The position numbers and the translations under genes are program-made. The notes under the pieces are model-generated. The model was not told where the DNA came from, did not search any database, and was given only the letters and a program-made list of their open reading frames with translations. From Mariniphaga sp041687215 (GTDB taxonomy: Bacteria > Bacteroidota > Bacteroidia > Bacteroidales > Prolixibacteraceae), in assembly GCF_041687215.1 (NCBI RefSeq), contig NZ_JAWLCI010000001.1:186001-250000 (forward strand): a stretch of 64,000 nt of DNA, given 5' to 3'. This document shows, piece after piece, positions 8,730 through 17,521 of this stretch (positions are counted from its first letter, which is position 1; every line of letters starts with the position of its first letter).

Positions 8730-9692
8730 ATGGAAAAAGGTTTTGAAGAAGAAAAAAAGTCGAAAAAATGGGAAAAATCACTTCTCCGGAATATTGTTAC
8801 CGGAGCAATTGTCTTGTTAATAGCCATTACAGGTTTCATTATCATCCTCAACAAGGATGCAAAAATCAGCGAGTTGTATGTTGAAAAAAACAATCTGAAC
8901 TCGTTAATTGAAACCAGAGATTCTGTAATTAATGATCTGGATGGTACCATTAGCGAAATTGAGCAAAACATCACGTTCATTAAAAACAAACGCGGACAGC
9001 TTGAACTGGAACAGCAGGAAGGAAGTCCGGATCAGAAGGAACGGATTATTGAAGACATTGCGTTAATGAATACCATGCTGGAAGAAAGTGAGAAAAAAAT
9101 TGAAGAGCTGAATGAAAAACTTGCCTCATCGAATGTCGATCTTGCATCATTCAGGAACAGGATTTCAAAACTCACCAGCGATTTGAAGGAACAAAACGAG
9201 GTGGTGGTGCAATTGCAACGCGAACTGGAGCAAAAAGATTTTCAGCTTGCAGAATTGGACATGAAAGTTACCGAAATGTCGCAGGAAATTCTGGTAATGT
9301 ATGATTCCATAAGTGTTATGACCGATTCCATTGTGGATAAAACGGAAAAACTTCAACAATTGGATCACGAGCTTCATAAAGCTTACTGGACATTTGGTAC
9401 ATTTAAAGAATTGAAGGAAAACGGTGTGGTTACCCGCGAAGGTGGAATTCTGGGAATTCTGGGTAAAAACAAAACCCTCAATAAAGAAATGAATGACAAT
9501 TATTTCACAGAGCTTGATATCAGAAACACGCAAACCATTCCACTTTATGCCAAAAAAGCAGAAGTAATTTCAGAACACTCCGACAGTTCTTATCGCTTCG
9601 TTTACCAGGACGATTTAATTGCATACCTGGAAATTGAAGACCCGAATGAATTTTGGAAATTAACCAAATACGCAGTAATTGAAGTGAAATAA
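8730..9692 (+). CDS. Membrane-anchored coiled-coil protein, function unknown
   Basis: A 320-residue protein with a charged cytoplasmic N-terminus, one membrane helix (about 22-45) and a long heptad-rich coiled coil (about 48-220). It ends in a compact domain that includes AYWTFGTFKELKENGV and GGILGILGKNKTLN. Proteins of this shape occur in Bacteroidota as envelope proteins without known activity. A clear Shine-Dalgarno (GGGAGG, 8 nt before ATG) is present, which is unusual in this phylum. The upstream sigma-54-like promoter and dyads suggest control by the adjacent two-component system. It is followed after 34 bp by the DUF4382 lipoprotein gene, probably in one transcript. Confidence 0.75.
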   Translation: MEKGFEEEKKSKKWEKSLLRNIVTGAIVLLIAITGFIIILNKDAKISELYVEKNNLNSLIETRDSVINDLDGTISEIEQNITFIKNKRGQLELEQQEGSPDQKERIIEDIALMNTMLEESEKKIEELNEKLASSNVDLASFRNRISKLTSDLKEQNEVVVQLQRELEQKDFQLAELDMKVTEMSQEILVMYDSISVMTDSIVDKTEKLQQLDHELHKAYWTFGTFKELKENGVVTREGGILGILGKNKTLNKEMNDNYFTELDIRNTQTIPLYAKKAEVISEHSDSSYRFVYQDDLIAYLEIEDPNEFWKLTKYAVIEVK

Positions 9693-9726
9693 TAAATTTT
9701 TAAAACTTAATTTAAAAAAAGATACC

Positions 9727-10686
9727 ATGAGAAGAAAAAGTTTTTTTATTGCATTATCGCTCTTGTTTTCAGTAGTTTTATTTGTTCAATGTACAAAAGA
9801 TGATGACCTCGAAAATGCTGAAAAAGGAACGCTAACAGTAAAATTAACCGATGCTCCTTCAGATGATCTTAATGTTCAGGGCACATTTGTAACAGTTGCC
9901 GATGTAAAAATAGACGGAAAATCAGTGGAGGGTTTTACCAAACAAACCATTGAAATTTCGGCCTACCAAAATGGAAATACAAAACTGTTGCTAAGCGGTG
10001 ATGTCGCCGCCAAATCATACAACCAGATAACGCTGGTACTCGACAAAGAAGCCGATGCTTCAGGCAATTCGCCAGGTTGTTATGTTTTAACTGAAGATGA
10101 GACAAAACATGATTTGTTTGCCGAAACGAATACATCCGGAGAAATTTCGGTATCAAAAGCATTTGAAGTTTCACAGGATACCGAAACTTCGGTTGTTGTA
10201 GATTTCGATTTGCGAAAAGCAGTGGTTCGGAACCAGGAAGGTTCTGGAAACAGCGATTATAAATTTGTTACCTCCGCTGAACTGCAAAATGCCATTCGTA
10301 CTGCAATTATTGATGAATGTGGCGAAGTATCGGGAGAAATTGAAAACACCTTTGGTACCGATGCACAAACCTATGTATTTATATACAAAAAGGGTGAGTT
10401 TAATGCTTCGGCTGAAAGTGCCGGCAGCGGCGACAGTAATGTATTGTTTGCCAATGCAGTTACAAGTGCAAAAGTTGAGTCTGACGGAAGTTACAAACTC
10501 GCTTTCCTGGAAGAAGGCGATTACGAAATTCACCTGGCTTCATACGAAAAAACCGGTGAAAACCACTTTTCATTCCAGGGATTTTTAAATGCAAACAGCA
10601 CCATAAATAATTTGCTTTTAAACAATATTTCAGTTTCAGCACAATCAAAAGTTAAACTGGATATTGAAATTTTAAGCCTGCTTTAA
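9727..10686 (+). CDS. DUF4382 domain lipoprotein
   Basis: A 319-residue exported lipoprotein. The signal peptide ends at the lipobox FVQC, with Cys22 to be acylated and an acidic run (TKDDD) after it. Residues about 34-180 match the DUF4382 pattern, beginning GTLTVKLTDAPSDD with the typical VADVKIDG. The rest is a beta-sandwich-like region (about 190-319) that reads as a carboxypeptidase-regulatory or cell-surface fold. The function is unknown; such proteins are surface or periplasmic. It is the last gene of the probable regulon behind the sigma-54 regulator and is closed by a strong terminator at 10764. Confidence 0.8.
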   Translation: MRRKSFFIALSLLFSVVLFVQCTKDDDLENAEKGTLTVKLTDAPSDDLNVQGTFVTVADVKIDGKSVEGFTKQTIEISAYQNGNTKLLLSGDVAAKSYNQITLVLDKEADASGNSPGCYVLTEDETKHDLFAETNTSGEISVSKAFEVSQDTETSVVVDFDLRKAVVRNQEGSGNSDYKFVTSAELQNAIRTAIIDECGEVSGEIENTFGTDAQTYVFIYKKGEFNASAESAGSGDSNVLFANAVTSAKVESDGSYKLAFLEEGDYEIHLASYEKTGENHFSFQGFLNANSTINNLLLNNISVSAQSKVKLDIEILSLL

Positions 10687-10763
10687 TTTCCTGAAAACAA
10701 TCCTTTTTGGCAAGTAATTAAATATCTGATTGATTGGGATTGAATATTGCTGAAAAGGCCGAA

Positions 10764-10793
10764 AGCTCCGGGAGTTGTCCCGGGGCTTTTTTT
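10764..10793 (+). terminator. Rho-independent terminator after the DUF4382 gene
   Basis: The arms GCTCCGGGA (10765-10773) and TCCCGGGGC (10778-10786) form a 9-bp stem with a GTTG loop, followed by a run of seven T. It closes the transcript of the coiled-coil and DUF4382 genes. Confidence 0.9.
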
Positions 10794-10844
10794 GTTTGAA
10801 GTTCAATTCATTTTTTTACTTTTGATTTTTCAAATTTGAAATTT

Positions 10845-12317
10845 ATGCATCTCAAAAAACCTTTTCTTCTGCTTTTATTTACTGCTTTCCATTTTGCGGG
10901 TTTTACTCAGGAAACCAAACCTAATAAATTATTAAACACGTTCCATTCCATTTCAAGCCACGAAATACTTGAATTTGCAGAAGAATTAAGTGATGAAAAA
11001 TACAAAGGCCGTTTGTCTGGCTCACCTGAATACCTGCAAGCTGCCAGGTGGTGCGCAGGTAAATTTGAAGATTTGGGAATTTTGCCAGCCAGCAACGGCA
11101 GCTACTTTCAATATTTTCCAAATGCATATTCCGAAGTGTATTCAACCGGAAGTTTTTCCTATACTGCAAAAGGCAATAAAAAAATTAACTACACTTTTCC
11201 TGAAGACTATTTTCCCGGATCCAATTCTGCGTCAGGTACAGTTTCGGGCGAGCTGGTTTATGTTGGATTTGGAATAACTGCCCCCGAACTGGAATACGAT
11301 GATTATGAAAATGTAGATGTGAAAGGAAAAATCGTAATTATGGAATCGGGAACGCCTTATACTAAAAATGATTCCATCCTGGAAAAATGGACGCCTTATG
11401 CTTACCATCACTATAAATTAAGAAATGCTGTAAAACAAGGTGCAGCAGGACTTTTATATGTAGGCAAACTGGCCAATCCGAATACAGTTCACCTCGAAAA
11501 CTTTGTATATGTTCATATTGATGAAAAGGTTGCTGAACAACTTTTTACCGATTCAGGAAAAAATTACAGTGAAGTAAAAAAGTCGCTCGGTGAAATGAAG
11601 CCGGTTTCATTTGCGTTGAATCCAAATCAGGTTGTCAACATTTCTGCTGAAACCAAACATTTTCCTGATGCTGAATCGTGCAATGTGGTTGGAATGATTG
11701 AAGGCGTAGATCCGGTTCTTAAAAATGAAGTCATTATTATTGGCGGGCACCTCGACGGGCAAGGCTATTTGGGGGAAGTTTTCCCATCGGCGCTGGACAA
11801 TGCATCGGGTGTTGCCGATATTTTAGGGGCTGCAAAAGCGCTGGCTAAATCTGAAATTCGGTCAAAACGCTCAGTTCTTTTCATTTTGTTTGGGGGTGAA
11901 GAATGTGGATTATATGGCAGCACCCACTATGTGAAAGATCCGCTGTTTCCAATCGAAAAAACGGTGATGATGATAAACCTGGATATGGTGGGCAACGGAA
12001 CGGGATTTTTTGTTTCGAACGGGAAAAGTTTCCCCGAACTTTTTGATCATTTTGAAACGGCAAATGAAAAATTTTTACATCGCGAACTGGCAGCTTCTGA
12101 GCAACGTAAAAACTTCGGACGTCCACGTTCAGATGCTTCGTTGTTTGAAAATGCCGGAATAAATACTTTTTTACTTTGGACCCGTAATTCGGTGTTTCCG
12201 GTTTATTATCACCATCCACTGGATAAAACGGATGTGTTGACTCCTGAAATAATGGAAGATGCGGCAAAATTACTTTACCTGGGAGTTTTGGGAGTAGCCA
12301 ATGATGAAAGCTTGTAA
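10845..12317 (+). CDS. Secreted M28 family zinc aminopeptidase
   Basis: A 490-residue exported metallopeptidase. ATG 10845 begins a signal peptide ending near HFAGFTQ; an in-frame TTG three codons earlier is less likely. A protease-associated (PA) domain appears inserted at about 125-265. The two-zinc site of M28 is visible: His and Asp in GGHLDGQG and SALDNASG, the catalytic pair in GGEECG, Asp in INLDMVG, and a final His in YYHHPLDKTD. Members release N-terminal amino acids from peptides in the periplasm or outside. It converges with the response regulator gene, 7 bp away. Confidence 0.9.
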   Translation: MHLKKPFLLLLFTAFHFAGFTQETKPNKLLNTFHSISSHEILEFAEELSDEKYKGRLSGSPEYLQAARWCAGKFEDLGILPASNGSYFQYFPNAYSEVYSTGSFSYTAKGNKKINYTFPEDYFPGSNSASGTVSGELVYVGFGITAPELEYDDYENVDVKGKIVIMESGTPYTKNDSILEKWTPYAYHHYKLRNAVKQGAAGLLYVGKLANPNTVHLENFVYVHIDEKVAEQLFTDSGKNYSEVKKSLGEMKPVSFALNPNQVVNISAETKHFPDAESCNVVGMIEGVDPVLKNEVIIIGGHLDGQGYLGEVFPSALDNASGVADILGAAKALAKSEIRSKRSVLFILFGGEECGLYGSTHYVKDPLFPIEKTVMMINLDMVGNGTGFFVSNGKSFPELFDHFETANEKFLHRELAASEQRKNFGRPRSDASLFENAGINTFLLWTRNSVFPVYYHHPLDKTDVLTPEIMEDAAKLLYLGVLGVANDESL

Positions 12318-12324
12318 AATTTTT

Positions 12325-12972
12325 CTATTGAAGCTGAATTAATCCTTCCTTAATGGCATATTTTACCATGTCGGCATTGCTTTTGAGGTCAAGCTTTTCA
12401 AAAATATGCTGTTTATGGGTACCCACAGTTTTTACACTAATGAATAATTTTTCAGAAATTTCACGGGTCGATTTTCCTTCAGCATAAAGTTTCAGTACTT
12501 CCAACTCCCTTTCAGAAAGATCCATCTGGCCATCAGGATGCTCATCTTCCGGATCGAGGTAGCCCTGAATGACCATTTCTGTAATATCATCGCTCAAGTA
12601 TTTTTTACCCGAAATTACAGATTGCACGGCATCAATAAGTTGGCGGTAAGTACAGTTTTTTAACAGGTATCCATCGGCCCCGGCTTCAAGTATTCCTTTA
12701 ACAAACTGCCTGTCGGAATGCATAGAAACTGCAATGACCTTTATTTTCGGATTTTCCTTTTTTATAATTCGAGTGGCTTCAATACCATTCATCACCGGCA
12801 TACCAATGTCAATTAAAACTACATCGGGTTTTAGCTTTTGAGACTTTTCAGTAGCTTCTTTTCCGTCTTTTGCTTCGGCTATAACATCAATGTCGGGAGC
12901 CGAAGAAATTAAGTTCACTAACCCTTCTCTGAAGAGTTGATGATCATCTGCAATTAATACTTTTGTTGCCAT
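12325..12972 (-). CDS. NarL/LuxR-type response regulator
   Basis: A 215-residue regulator: a receiver domain (1-120) with IADDHQLFREGL, phospho-acceptor Asp in VLIDIGMP and the Thr/Lys switch residues, then a LuxR-type helix-turn-helix (about 148-210; LSERELEVLKLYAEGKSTREI). It is encoded 6 bp after the kinase gene on the same strand, so the two are one operon and almost certainly partners. The tandem dyads upstream of the operon (14679-14717) are candidate binding sites. Confidence 0.94.
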   Translation of the reverse strand: MATKVLIADDHQLFREGLVNLISSAPDIDVIAEAKDGKEATEKSQKLKPDVVLIDIGMPVMNGIEATRIIKKENPKIKVIAVSMHSDRQFVKGILEAGADGYLLKNCTYRQLIDAVQSVISGKKYLSDDITEMVIQGYLDPEDEHPDGQMDLSERELEVLKLYAEGKSTREISEKLFISVKTVGTHKQHIFEKLDLKSNADMVKYAIKEGLIQLQ

Positions 12973-12978
12973 ATTTTT

Positions 12979-14499
12979 TTATCCTTCGCTCGTTGGTATA
13001 ATTACTGTTGCCTTCGTTCCTTTTCCTAAAACTGATTTAATTTCGAGCCGACCTTTTATACTGTCAAGCCGTTCGGTTATACTTAACAAACCAAAACCGC
13101 CATTCAGGTAACTCTTTTTATTCGTTTGCTGTTTAAAACCAATGCCATTATCGCGTACTGAAATATAGTAATATTTTTTCTCTTTTTTTACTTCCATCTC
13201 TACCAAATCTGCCTGCGAATGTTTTATTACATTGTTGAGTAATTCAGCTACAATACGATAAAGAAAAATATTAAATTCTTTTCTTATTCCAATTTTATGG
13301 TCTTCGCCAATTAGTAAGGTTTGCAAACCATGTTTTTCTTCTAATTCTTCAAGTTTCCACTTAAAGGCCGGAATCAAACCCAGTTCATATAATATTGGCG
13401 GACTAAGGTCATACGTTAAAGTGCGCGATTCTGAAATGGCTTTATTGAGTAAATCTGAAATTTCGGTAATTGTTTTTTCTACGTGGGGCGTAAATTCTTC
13501 ATTAACAATAGAAGAAAGTTTTATGAAAGCAAGTGAAAGTGTTTGACCAAGGCTATCATGAAGGTTTTCAGCTATTCTTCTTCGTTCTTTTTCCTCAACC
13601 AGGGTAATTTCGGTATTCAGATTCTTGAGCTTTTTCTGGTAATTTTTAATTTGCACCAGGCTTTTTTTCAGGGCAATTTCGGCTTGTTTCCGTTTGGTAT
13701 CGTCGTAACACACACCCCTGAACCCAAAATACTTGTCATTTTTATCAAATATCGGGAACCCGCTTACCGAAAGCCATTTTTTATCCTGATTTTTTACTTT
13801 CAGCTCAATTTCAATATCCTTAAAACTCGATTTATTCTGAAAACTTTCTTCTAGTACCGATTTTTCAACTTTCACAGGTTTAAGCTGAAAAAGTGATATA
13901 TAACTTTCTTCACCAATAATATCTTCAGGATTTACTCTGAGAATTTTTTCAATTACCGGACTAACATAGGTAAAAATTCCGTTCGAATCCAGTTCCCAGT
14001 AAAATTCAAGTGCATGCTCAGATATTTGAAGAAATCGCTCTTCACTTTGCATGTATTTTGTTGTCTGATCTTTAATTAAAACTTCCAGGCTTTCATTTCT
14101 TTTCCGAAGTAAATCTTCTGCTTTTTTAATACGCAGCACCACATCAATCTGAGCGCGAAGTTCATCCTGACTAAAAGGTTTCGAAATAAAAGCATCGGCA
14201 CCTGCATTCAGCCCTTTGGTACGCTCCATGGGATTCTGCCCCAAAGCCGAAATCATTAAAATGGGAATATGCCGGGTTTGTGAATTGTTTTTCAAATAAG
14301 TACAAACTTCGTAACCATTCATTTCAGGCATTAAAATGTCGAGTAATATTATTTCAGGTTTTTCTTTTAGTACCATTTCAATACCTTCTTTTCCAGAAGT
14401 TGCCTGCAAATAAGTGAAATCTGAATAATACAGTTTTATTATTTGATTTAACAATACTAAATTTATTTCATTGTCGTCAATTGCAAGGATTTTTTTCAT
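12979..14499 (-). CDS. Receiver-PAS-histidine kinase of the NarX/DesK type
   Basis: A 506-residue cytoplasmic kinase without membrane helices. It has an N-terminal receiver domain (1-125; IDDNEINL, Asp in ILLDILMP), a coiled-coil linker, and a PAS/PAC domain (about 155-275; YWELDSNGIFTYVSPV). A HisKA_3 dimerisation domain follows, with the acceptor His in RRIAENLHDSLGQTLS, then an ATPase domain (NNVIKHSQA, DNGIGF, GGFGLLSI). The fused N-terminal receiver suggests input from another kinase. A real Shine-Dalgarno GGAGG (14505-14509 region) lies 8 nt before ATG. A TACATTTG box at 14578-14585 on the minus strand is a possible promoter. Confidence 0.92.
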   Translation of the reverse strand: MKKILAIDDNEINLVLLNQIIKLYYSDFTYLQATSGKEGIEMVLKEKPEIILLDILMPEMNGYEVCTYLKNNSQTRHIPILMISALGQNPMERTKGLNAGADAFISKPFSQDELRAQIDVVLRIKKAEDLLRKRNESLEVLIKDQTTKYMQSEERFLQISEHALEFYWELDSNGIFTYVSPVIEKILRVNPEDIIGEESYISLFQLKPVKVEKSVLEESFQNKSSFKDIEIELKVKNQDKKWLSVSGFPIFDKNDKYFGFRGVCYDDTKRKQAEIALKKSLVQIKNYQKKLKNLNTEITLVEEKERRRIAENLHDSLGQTLSLAFIKLSSIVNEEFTPHVEKTITEISDLLNKAISESRTLTYDLSPPILYELGLIPAFKWKLEELEEKHGLQTLLIGEDHKIGIRKEFNIFLYRIVAELLNNVIKHSQADLVEMEVKKEKKYYYISVRDNGIGFKQQTNKKSYLNGGFGLLSITERLDSIKGRLEIKSVLGKGTKATVIIPTSEG

Positions 14500-14678
14500 C
14501 TAAGCGCCTCCGAGTTGATTTAATATGTTTGATACAATATATTTAAACCTATTGAATATTAACAACTTCAACAAATACAAATGTATTGTTTTTTTGCGAA
14601 TGAAATGAATCTCTACCGGAAAAAATATGATGAATGAGGATGTATTACCAAGGTCTTTACTAATAATCAACTACTTAA

Positions 14679-14717
14679 ACTGATAAGATATCAGTAATTT
14701 GCTGATACGATTTCAGC
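14679..14717. promoter_or_regulatory. Tandem 17-bp dyads between the two-component operon and the peptidase gene
   Basis: ACTGATA-aga-TATCAGT at 14679-14695 is a perfect dyad. GCTGATA-cga-TTTCAGC at 14701-14717 is the same element with one arm mismatch. They start 22 bp apart, two helical turns, so one protein could bind both on one face. They lie in the 314-bp divergent spacer, about 100-135 bp before the peptidase start at 14814. The NarL-type regulator encoded next door is the obvious candidate. The rest of the spacer is A/T-rich with nothing else recognised. Confidence 0.5.
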
Positions 14718-14813
14718 ATATCTCACCTTTTTAAATCAGCAATGAATTTTTTCAGGATGTTCCTGCATGCTTTACTTTAGCTACTGTTTTACAAACCTTA
14801 ATTTCGAAATACG

Positions 14814-17264
14814 ATGAAGTGGACGCTTCAATTAGTCCTTCTCATTGCTTTAGTTGGCAATGTGAGGGCTCAGGAACGCTTAACGGAAACTGTTGCCCAA
14901 AGCGAAAACCTGATAAATATAGCTCTTGATGAGGTAAAAAAAACATTCATTGCGCCTCCTGAAAAGTTTAACCAGTTAAAATCGGCAAGAACTTCTCAAT
15001 CAACAATTAAGGTTACCTATTACAACTTTCCTGAAGAAGCCAAACAGGCCTTTCAATACGCTGTTTCTATCTGGGAATCACTTATAATTTCTTCAGTGCC
15101 CATTCATATTGATGCACACTGGGAATACATGAATGAAAATATTCTTGCGCAAGGCCGTCCGGCAGTTTTTTTCAACAATTTTAACGGAACTCCCCTTCCA
15201 AACACTTATTACCCTGTTGCTTTGGCCGAAAAATTAAGCAACAAAGATTTGAACCCTGGCAACCCGGACATTATTTGCCATTTCAATAATAAATACAACT
15301 GGTATTTTGGTACCGATGGAAATACACCGTTAACACAATATGATTTTGTGAGCTCTGTGCTTCATGAAATAACACATGGACTCGGTTTTTCCGGATTCCT
15401 TAAAGGCGCAGATGGAACAGGATTTTTTAACAACAATAATAATCTGCCCAGCATTTACGACCATTTCATTTTTAATAACCAAAACCAGAAAATTGCAGAT
15501 AATACCTTGTTCAAAAGTCCATCAAAGGAATTGCACGGACAACTTACATCAGACAACCTGAAGTTCTGCCAGGAAGGTTCAGCAAGCCAGGTGAGTACTG
15601 TTGACTGGATTTATGCACCGTCTGTTTGGAACGAAGGTTCGAGCATTTATCACCTTAAAGGATATTCATACGGTGAAGAAAACAGCCTGATGACTCCTTC
15701 TGCCCGTAAAGGTGAAGCCATTCATAATCCGGGTGAAATTACTATGGAAATTCTTTCAGAATTAGGTTGGAGTTCGGTTAAATTTGATTTTAAACCCTTT
15801 AAAGACAGTGAAGAAGCAGTGGCCGAAATTCCTGTAAAAATGGGAGTAATTTCTGAATCTGACGAAGATTTTTCAAGTGTAAAAATTGTTTATTCTACTG
15901 ATAACTTCTCGTCAACCAAAATTGCAGAATTGAAACAAACCGGAACAGCCTATAATTTTGAAGGAAACCTTCCTCTTGAATTTATTTCCGGCAAAATTCA
16001 ATATTTTATTGAAGCAAAAACATCTAAAGGCCGTGTTTTCAGGAACCCGGCAGAAGCACCTGCAAAAAATTTTACATTGCGCATTGGACCAGATTACTAT
16101 GTGCCAAATCTTTTTCACAATCCGGTTAAGATTGTTGCCGGAACAGTGCCTGAAATAGAGCTGTGTGCTGAGGCAAATGATAATTTGGGCGTTAAATCAG
16201 TAACTGTTGAATATAAAATAAACGGCGTTTTGCAAGAACCTTTTCAGCTCGAAGATAAAGAAAATGAACTTTATACCGGCAAGTTGCAGTTTCCTGAACA
16301 GGTTGGAGTGACTGACATACTGGAATACCGTTTAACAGCTATTGATAACTCTTCGAGAGGAAACAAAAGGTCATTCCCAGCAATGGGTTTTCAAAGGGTG
16401 GAAATTTATTCAGCATTCGAAGCAGTAACCGGATATTTTACCGATTTTAACGAAGCCGATAACGATTTTGTAGTTTCCGATTTTAGTATTTCAAACTTGA
16501 ACGGTTTTTCAGGCAACCTCCTGCACACCCAAAATCCTTATCCGGTTTCGGCACTTGAGCATGAAAAATACAACCTGGTGGCACAGCTAAAATACCCGGT
16601 AATTATTCAACCTGAAGGCCAAATTTCGTTCGATGAAATTGTTTTGGTTGAACCTGGTACACGCGAAACTGAACCGCAAAACTGGGATTTTGTGGTTGTG
16701 GAAGCGAGCAAGGATGGGGGAAAAAACTGGTTGCCGGTTACAGAACAATATGATTCGGGGATAAATGATACCTGGTATTCTGCCTTTCGTAATAGTTTTT
16801 CGAACCACACATCCGAAGCCACACCTCACGAAAGTATGTTTGTAAATCGCACAATTAACCTGACCCGGAATACGGGTCTTGAAGCCGGTGATACAGTACT
16901 TTTCCGTTTCAGGCTGGCTTCCGACAACTTGGTTAACGGCTTTGGATGGGCTATCGACAACCTTAAAATTCAGGAGTTGAAAACCGGCACTGAAGAACTT
17001 TTTGCAAAAGGCAGTTACCAGGTTTATCCAAATCCGGCCAAAAATCATTTGTTTATCGAATGGTCTGAAATAACAGAAAATGAACCGGTTGAAATTATTC
17101 TGAGTGACTTGTACGGAAAAACAATTCGGCACGAAACAGGAATTGAAACATTTTATACGTCAAAAGCAGAAATAGATTTGTCGGGAATTAGCCCCGGAAT
17201 TTACCTGGTAAACATTAGCAACGGAAAAAGCATAGTTGCTACCAGCAAAATTGTAAAAAATTAG
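14814..17264 (+). CDS. T9SS-secreted metallopeptidase-like protein (copy 1)
   Basis: An 816-residue exported protein with signal peptide MKWTLQLVLLIALVGNVRAQ. The zinc motif HEITHGLGF places His184, Glu185 and His188, preceded by the conserved NWYFGTDGNTP. A Met-turn-like LMTPSARKGEAIHNPG follows at about 300, as in metzincin-like enzymes. The middle is a series of beta-sandwich domains (about 335-715). The last 75 residues (YQVYPNPAKNHLFIEW to SKIVKN) are a type A T9SS sorting domain that directs export across the outer membrane. It is about as long as, and clearly homologous along its whole length to, the protein at 17522. The substrate is unknown. Confidence 0.85.
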   Translation: MKWTLQLVLLIALVGNVRAQERLTETVAQSENLINIALDEVKKTFIAPPEKFNQLKSARTSQSTIKVTYYNFPEEAKQAFQYAVSIWESLIISSVPIHIDAHWEYMNENILAQGRPAVFFNNFNGTPLPNTYYPVALAEKLSNKDLNPGNPDIICHFNNKYNWYFGTDGNTPLTQYDFVSSVLHEITHGLGFSGFLKGADGTGFFNNNNNLPSIYDHFIFNNQNQKIADNTLFKSPSKELHGQLTSDNLKFCQEGSASQVSTVDWIYAPSVWNEGSSIYHLKGYSYGEENSLMTPSARKGEAIHNPGEITMEILSELGWSSVKFDFKPFKDSEEAVAEIPVKMGVISESDEDFSSVKIVYSTDNFSSTKIAELKQTGTAYNFEGNLPLEFISGKIQYFIEAKTSKGRVFRNPAEAPAKNFTLRIGPDYYVPNLFHNPVKIVAGTVPEIELCAEANDNLGVKSVTVEYKINGVLQEPFQLEDKENELYTGKLQFPEQVGVTDILEYRLTAIDNSSRGNKRSFPAMGFQRVEIYSAFEAVTGYFTDFNEADNDFVVSDFSISNLNGFSGNLLHTQNPYPVSALEHEKYNLVAQLKYPVIIQPEGQISFDEIVLVEPGTRETEPQNWDFVVVEASKDGGKNWLPVTEQYDSGINDTWYSAFRNSFSNHTSEATPHESMFVNRTINLTRNTGLEAGDTVLFRFRLASDNLVNGFGWAIDNLKIQELKTGTEELFAKGSYQVYPNPAKNHLFIEWSEITENEPVEIILSDLYGKTIRHETGIETFYTSKAEIDLSGISPGIYLVNISNGKSIVATSKIVKN

Positions 17265-17316
17265 TTTGTTTTTATATACAATTGAATATCAAATAAATAA
17301 TTTAAAATAATAAAAA

Positions 17317-17427
17317 ATGGGAACTTTATTGATTTTAGTATTGGGAGCATCACTGACAGGTTTTATAACCTCCTCAATTTTAATGTACAAACTATTGACT
17401 TCTAAAAAGAAACGGAAAATCAACTGA
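17317..17427 (+). CDS. Small membrane peptide, 36 residues
   Basis: An open frame from ATG 17317 to TGA 17427 encodes a single hydrophobic helix (LLILVLGASLTGFITSSIL, residues 4-22). A short linker and a strongly basic tail (KKKRK near the end) follow. This is the shape of a real single-pass small protein with the tail in the cytoplasm. It sits 52 bp after the first T9SS metallopeptidase gene, on the same strand and 94 bp before the second. The A-rich stretch before the ATG is typical of Bacteroidota initiation regions. No homologue is recognised, and its expression is inferred. Confidence 0.5.
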   Translation: MGTLLILVLGASLTGFITSSILMYKLLTSKKKRKIN

Positions 17428-17463
17428 ATTTTATTTTTTTTGCGTGGGTATTTGTAAACTTAT

Positions 17464-17513
17464 CTTATTTTCAAACTTTTTAGTTTCGAAATTTGTCTAT
17501 AGTTTGAAATAAG
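17464..17513 (+). promoter_or_regulatory. Imperfect inverted repeat upstream of the second peptidase gene
   Basis: CTTATTTTCAAACT (17464-17477) and AGTTTGAAATAAG (17501-17513) are complementary except for one missing base, and enclose a 23-nt loop. It ends 8 nt before ATG 17522. It could be an mRNA leader hairpin that influences translation, or a dyad operator. Confidence 0.35.
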
Positions 17514-17521
17514 AATAAACC

